A stretch of DNA of 64,000 nucleotides, taken from positions 62,001-126,000 of the forward strand of contig NZ_BJXV01000014.1 in the NCBI RefSeq assembly GCF_007991175.1, given 5' to 3'. Position 1 is the stretch's first letter. Every line of letters begins with the position of its first letter. Shown here one piece after another: positions 60,642 to 64,000 of this stretch. The translations under genes were made by a program, and so were the position numbers. The notes beneath the pieces are model-generated. The model was not told the origin of the DNA and did no database searches. It was given only the letters and a program-made list of their open reading frames with translations. The stretch comes from Halovibrio variabilis. Lineage in GTDB: Bacteria > Pseudomonadota > Gammaproteobacteria > Pseudomonadales > Halomonadaceae.

Positions 60642-62558
60642 TTATTCGCCAGCAGCCATCGCTTCAAGCGACATCCAGCGCTCCATGGCGACTTCTAACG
60701 CCTTCTGCACTTTCTCAAGCGTTTGCAGCTTTGCCGTCACGGCCTCGGCGTCCTGCTGATAAAACGCCGGGTCGCCAATCTCACGCTCCAGGGCCTCTAC
60801 TTCACTTTCCAGGCGCTCTATCTCCGCGGGCAACGCATCCAGCTCTCGCTGTAAATTATACGAGAGCTTGACGCTCTTTTTAGCCACTGCGGCAGGTGCT
60901 TCGGCGACTTTCTTGGACGTTTCGACGGTGGGTTCAGTGCGCTGACGCGCCGCCCCTTCCCAGGGCGCTGGGGGCAGCTTGCCACCCTGACGAATCCAGT
61001 CGGTATAGCCGCCCACGTATTCACGTACAACGCCATCGCCTTCAAAGGCCAACATGCTGGTCACCACGTTATCCATAAAGGTACGGTCGTGGGAGACCAA
61101 CAGCAGCGTGCCGTCGAAGTCGAGCAGCAGCTCTTCAAGCAGCTCCAGGGTTTCCATGTCGAGGTCGTTGGTCGGCTCATCGAGCACCAGCACATTGGCG
61201 GGCTGAGTAAACAGCTTGGCCAGCAGCAGGCGGTTGGACTCACCCCCCGAAAGCGCTTTCACCGGTTGGCGTACCCGCTCAGGTGTAAACAGGAAATCCT
61301 GCAGGTAGCTCATCACATGGCGATCTTTACCGCCCACGCTGACGCGGTCACTGCCCTGAGCTACGTTGTCATAGACGGTTTTTTCCAGCTCAAGCCCGGC
61401 GCGTAGCTGGTCAAAATAAGCCACTTTGAGATTGGTGCCCATCTGCACCTTGCCTTCGCTGGGTTCCAGCTCGCCCAGCAATATCTTCAGCAGCGTTGTC
61501 TTCCCCGCACCGTTGCGGCCCAAGAAACCGATTCGATCGCCGCGCAGTACCTCAAGGTTAATATCGCGCAGTATCACCTCATCGCCAAACCGCTGGGTCA
61601 CGCCTTGCAACTCAACAACGCGCTTGCCGGTGCGCTCACCACGGTCAACCGTCAGGTTGGCATTACCCTGGCGTTCGCGGCGCTGGCTGCGCTCGTTACG
61701 CATGGCTTCTAGCTCTCGTACCCGGCCTTCGTTACGGGTGCGCCGGGCTTTGACGCCTTGACGAATCCAGACTTCTTCTTGGGCGAGCTTTTTATCAAAC
61801 TCGGCGTTCTCCCGCGCCTCCACTTCCAGCTCGTGCTGCTTGCGGGCTTGGTACTCAACGTACTTGCCGGGGTAGCGGCCCAGCTGGCCACGGTCTAGCT
61901 CAAGAATATTGGTCGCCAGCTTGGAAAGAAACGCCCGGTCGTGGGTAATCAATAGCACCGCGCCGTTAAACGCCAGCAGCTGCTCTTCCAACCAGGCAAT
62001 GGTGTCTAGGTCCAAGTGGTTAGTGGGCTCATCAAGCAGCAGCAGGTCGGGCTCGGCGACCAAGGCGCGGGCCAAGGCGACACGCCGACGCCAACCGCCC
62101 GAGAGCGAGCTCATCTCGGCCTCGGGCGGTAAGCCTAAACGCGTTAGCACGGTGTCGATACGCTGGTGGAACGACCAGCCATCGATAGCTTCCAAGCGCG
62201 TTTGCAAGGTCGCCATGCGATCCATATCGGGGTCAGGGTCGTTAACTAAATGATCGTATTCGGAGAGCAGCGCCCCCGCCTCTGACAACCCTTGGGCCAC
62301 CATATCAAAGATGGTCAGGCCCGATGACTCAGGTAATTCCTGGGCCAACACACCAATTTCAAGGCCGGGCGCACGCCAGATCGAGCCGTCGTCGGGCAGA
62401 ATCTCCCCCGCCACCAATTTCAGCAGGGTGGACTTGCCGGTGCCGTTACGCCCAACCAGCGCCAGCCGCTCGCCTTTTTCAACCGTCAGGTCGGCGCGAT
62501 TGAGTAGTACATGGTTGCCGTAGGCGAGTTGCAGCTGTTCGAGTCGTAGCAGGGTCAC
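60642..62558 (-). CDS. uup: ABC-F ATPase Uup
   Basis: 638-residue soluble ABC-F protein with two ATPase cassettes. Walker A motifs are GRNGTGKST (first, residues 37-45) and GRNGAGKTT (second); signatures are LSGGWRRRVALARAL and LSGGESNRLLLAKL; Walker B DEPTNHLD and DEPTNDLD. The linker (ARKQHELEVEARENAEFDKKLAQEEVWIRQGVKARRTRNEGRVRELEAM) and a C-terminal coiled coil (LPAEIERLESEVEALEREIGDPAFYQQDAEAVTAKLQTLEKV) fit Uup, which acts on the ribosome or on branched DNA. The GTG start has an AGGAGG site. Confidence 0.93.
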   Translation of the reverse strand: MTLLRLEQLQLAYGNHVLLNRADLTVEKGERLALVGRNGTGKSTLLKLVAGEILPDDGSIWRAPGLEIGVLAQELPESSGLTIFDMVAQGLSEAGALLSEYDHLVNDPDPDMDRMATLQTRLEAIDGWSFHQRIDTVLTRLGLPPEAEMSSLSGGWRRRVALARALVAEPDLLLLDEPTNHLDLDTIAWLEEQLLAFNGAVLLITHDRAFLSKLATNILELDRGQLGRYPGKYVEYQARKQHELEVEARENAEFDKKLAQEEVWIRQGVKARRTRNEGRVRELEAMRNERSQRRERQGNANLTVDRGERTGKRVVELQGVTQRFGDEVILRDINLEVLRGDRIGFLGRNGAGKTTLLKILLGELEPSEGKVQMGTNLKVAYFDQLRAGLELEKTVYDNVAQGSDRVSVGGKDRHVMSYLQDFLFTPERVRQPVKALSGGESNRLLLAKLFTQPANVLVLDEPTNDLDMETLELLEELLLDFDGTLLLVSHDRTFMDNVVTSMLAFEGDGVVREYVGGYTDWIRQGGKLPPAPWEGAARQRTEPTVETSKKVAEAPAAVAKKSVKLSYNLQRELDALPAEIERLESEVEALEREIGDPAFYQQDAEAVTAKLQTLEKVQKALEVAMERWMSLEAMAAGE

Positions 62559-62705
62559 GCGGTGTCCTCCTTAATCGTAAGGCGCACAGTGTAACGCATG
62601 AGCGAGCCGGGAGGGGGAACCGAAACCGTGCTTTCAACGCAGGAAGAGACAAATCACCAACCGCTGGCCCCAAAACATGCACGGCAGGTGGTGGCTAACA
62701 AACGA

Positions 62706-64000
62706 CTAAATTTCAGTACGAATACGTTTTTTATCCAGTTTTCCCACGCTGGTCTTGGGAATCTCATCCACAAAGCGGATAAGGCTGGGAATCGCCCAGC
62801 GGTTGAGTTTGCCCTCGATAACAAACCGCTCTAAAAATGCCTGTACGGATTCTGTGGTCGGGGGGTTATTAAGGTCCGAAGGCACGGCTAACGCCGCCGG
62901 TCGTTCGCCCCATTTATCATCCGCCACCCCAATCACCGCGACTTCGGCGATGCCTGGGCACTGACTAAGATAGCTTTCCAGCTCTAACGACGAAAGCCAC
63001 TCGCCACCGGTCTTAATCACATCTTTAATACGGTCACTAATAGTCAAAAAACCGCGTTCATCAAGACAGCCCACGTCTCCGGTATGTAGCCAGCCATCGC
63101 GCCATAACTCGGCACTGCGTTTATCTTCTTTGTAGTAGGCCTGAGTCAACCAGGGCGCCTGAACACGCACTTCGCCAACGCTTTCACCATCATTGGGTAA
63201 TGGCTCGCCGCCCACATCGACTACTTGAAGCTTAACCAGAGGCATCGGCAAGCCCGCTTTACAGCGCCAGGGCAGCTGAGTGTCAAAATCGGCGTCGGCG
63301 ATATCCTTGGGTAGAATATCAGCAGTGAGTAGCGGGCAGGTTTCCGACATGCCATAAGCGCTGCGGGTATCAATGCCCAGTTTCCATGCCTTGCTCGCCA
63401 GCGATTGGGTCAACGCACTGCCACCCACCAACACTTTCCAGCCGGAGAGATCGACCTGTCTTGAGGCGATGGCTTCAGCACTTACCACCATATTGAGCAG
63501 GGTGGGCACGCAATGAGAAAAGTCGACTTTCTCGCTAACCAACAGTTTAACCAGCATTTCCGGCTCGTAGCGACCGGGATAGACCTGGGTAGCCCCCATC
63601 AGTGTGGCGGTATAGGGCACACCCCAGGCATGCACATGAAACATAGGAGTAATCGGCATATAGACTTTGTCGCGATTGAGCAACTCAAAGCCGGGCGACT
63701 GGAAAGTACTGGCCTCGCCCAAGGTATGTAGCACCAGTTGACGGTGGGTAAAGAAAACCCCTTTTGGGTTACCAGTGGTGCCGGTAGTATAGAATAGCGT
63801 CGCGACGGCGTTTTCATCAAAGCTTGGAAAATCGTACTGGGTGAGCTGCTGGCCGAGAAGCGCCTCAAATTCACCGACAAGCGGCAAAGTGGTGTCGACT
63901 GCCTGCGGATTTTCCTGACACAGCAGGTAGCCACGCACTTGGGCTAATTTGTCGGATAGCGGCTCAAGCAGAGGCACAAATTCTTCGTGTACGATCACAA
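62706..64000 (-). CDS. Fatty-acid/AMP-dependent acyl-CoA ligase (partial, 5' end outside window)
   Basis: At least 431 residues of the C-terminal part; the start lies beyond the right edge. The adenylate-forming motif YTTGTTGNPKG, the GMSETCPLLT region, and the C-terminal GWLHTGDVG, KTGGEWLSSLELE and PKTSVGKLDKKRIR (catalytic Lys) segments show a fatty-acid CoA ligase of the AlkK/DmdB-like group. Medium-chain substrates are likely, not certain. It fits with fadBA for fatty acid use. Confidence 0.88.
   Translation of the reverse strand, partial: VIVHEEFVPLLEPLSDKLAQVRGYLLCQENPQAVDTTLPLVGEFEALLGQQLTQYDFPSFDENAVATLFYTTGTTGNPKGVFFTHRQLVLHTLGEASTFQSPGFELLNRDKVYMPITPMFHVHAWGVPYTATLMGATQVYPGRYEPEMLVKLLVSEKVDFSHCVPTLLNMVVSAEAIASRQVDLSGWKVLVGGSALTQSLASKAWKLGIDTRSAYGMSETCPLLTADILPKDIADADFDTQLPWRCKAGLPMPLVKLQVVDVGGEPLPNDGESVGEVRVQAPWLTQAYYKEDKRSAELWRDGWLHTGDVGCLDERGFLTISDRIKDVIKTGGEWLSSLELESYLSQCPGIAEVAVIGVADDKWGERPAALAVPSDLNNPPTTESVQAFLERFVIEGKLNRWAIPSLIRFVDEIPKTSVGKLDKKRIRTEI

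Overview
The window reads as chromosomal DNA of a moderately GC-rich, aerobic gammaproteobacterium, most likely of the Halomonas group (Halomonadaceae). I infer this from gene content and order: a FruB fusion carrying Enzyme I with fruKA, gap/pyk and pgi in one block, a putP-putA locus with an AraC-type regulator, rimB-rimK, a SUF-only Fe-S operon and fadBA. No rRNA, tRNA, CRISPR array, prophage or insertion sequence was recognised.

Layout. 1-13.3 kb: carbon metabolism. It holds the tail of a sugar ABC ATPase, a LacI-type regulator, gap, pyk, mgsA, fruR, the fructose PTS operon fruBKA, and pgi. gap/pyk and pgi carry HexR-like palindromes, and the fruR-fruB gap carries two FruR/Cra-like operators. 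13.3-15.7 kb: a HigBA-like toxin-antitoxin pair and a PA0069-type radical SAM gene behind a LexA-like box. 15.7-22.8 kb: a compact caa3 oxidase locus (subunit II fused to cytochrome c, subunit I fused to III, a copper P-type ATPase, small membrane proteins). 22.8-29.9 kb: housekeeping and unknown genes (DUF2797, YeaC, GlpG, metallophosphoesterase, NAD kinase, EamA transporter, CBS protein). 29.9-36.7 kb: proline catabolism (AraC-type regulator, putP, and a putA lacking the DNA-binding domain).

36.8-39.75 kb is the accessory island. At least three integron-type attC recombination sites, all oriented on the minus strand, separate small low-GC cassettes: ccdAB (inverted), a DUF6680-like membrane-anchored protein, an HNH nuclease and a DUF2511-like lipoprotein. 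No integrase gene is in the window, so it looks like a cluster of attC sites lacking an integrase (CALIN).

40.2-64 kb is conserved core: ompW, YqcC, DUF3549, rimB-rimK, sanA, the sufR-B-C-D-S-T operon with an IscR-like operator, small stress or redox genes, fadBA, slyA, a UspA protein, uup, and the 3' part of an acyl-CoA ligase cut by the window edge.

How it works together. Fructose enters through FruA as fructose-1-phosphate, is phosphorylated by FruK, and is drained through gap/pyk, with MgsA as an overflow branch. FruR and a HexR-type protein (encoded elsewhere) probably set the direction of flux. PutP and PutA feed proline to glutamate. FadBA and the acyl-CoA ligase handle fatty acids. 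The caa3 oxidase is the terminal electron acceptor branch. All functions are inferred from sequence; operators are motif matches only.
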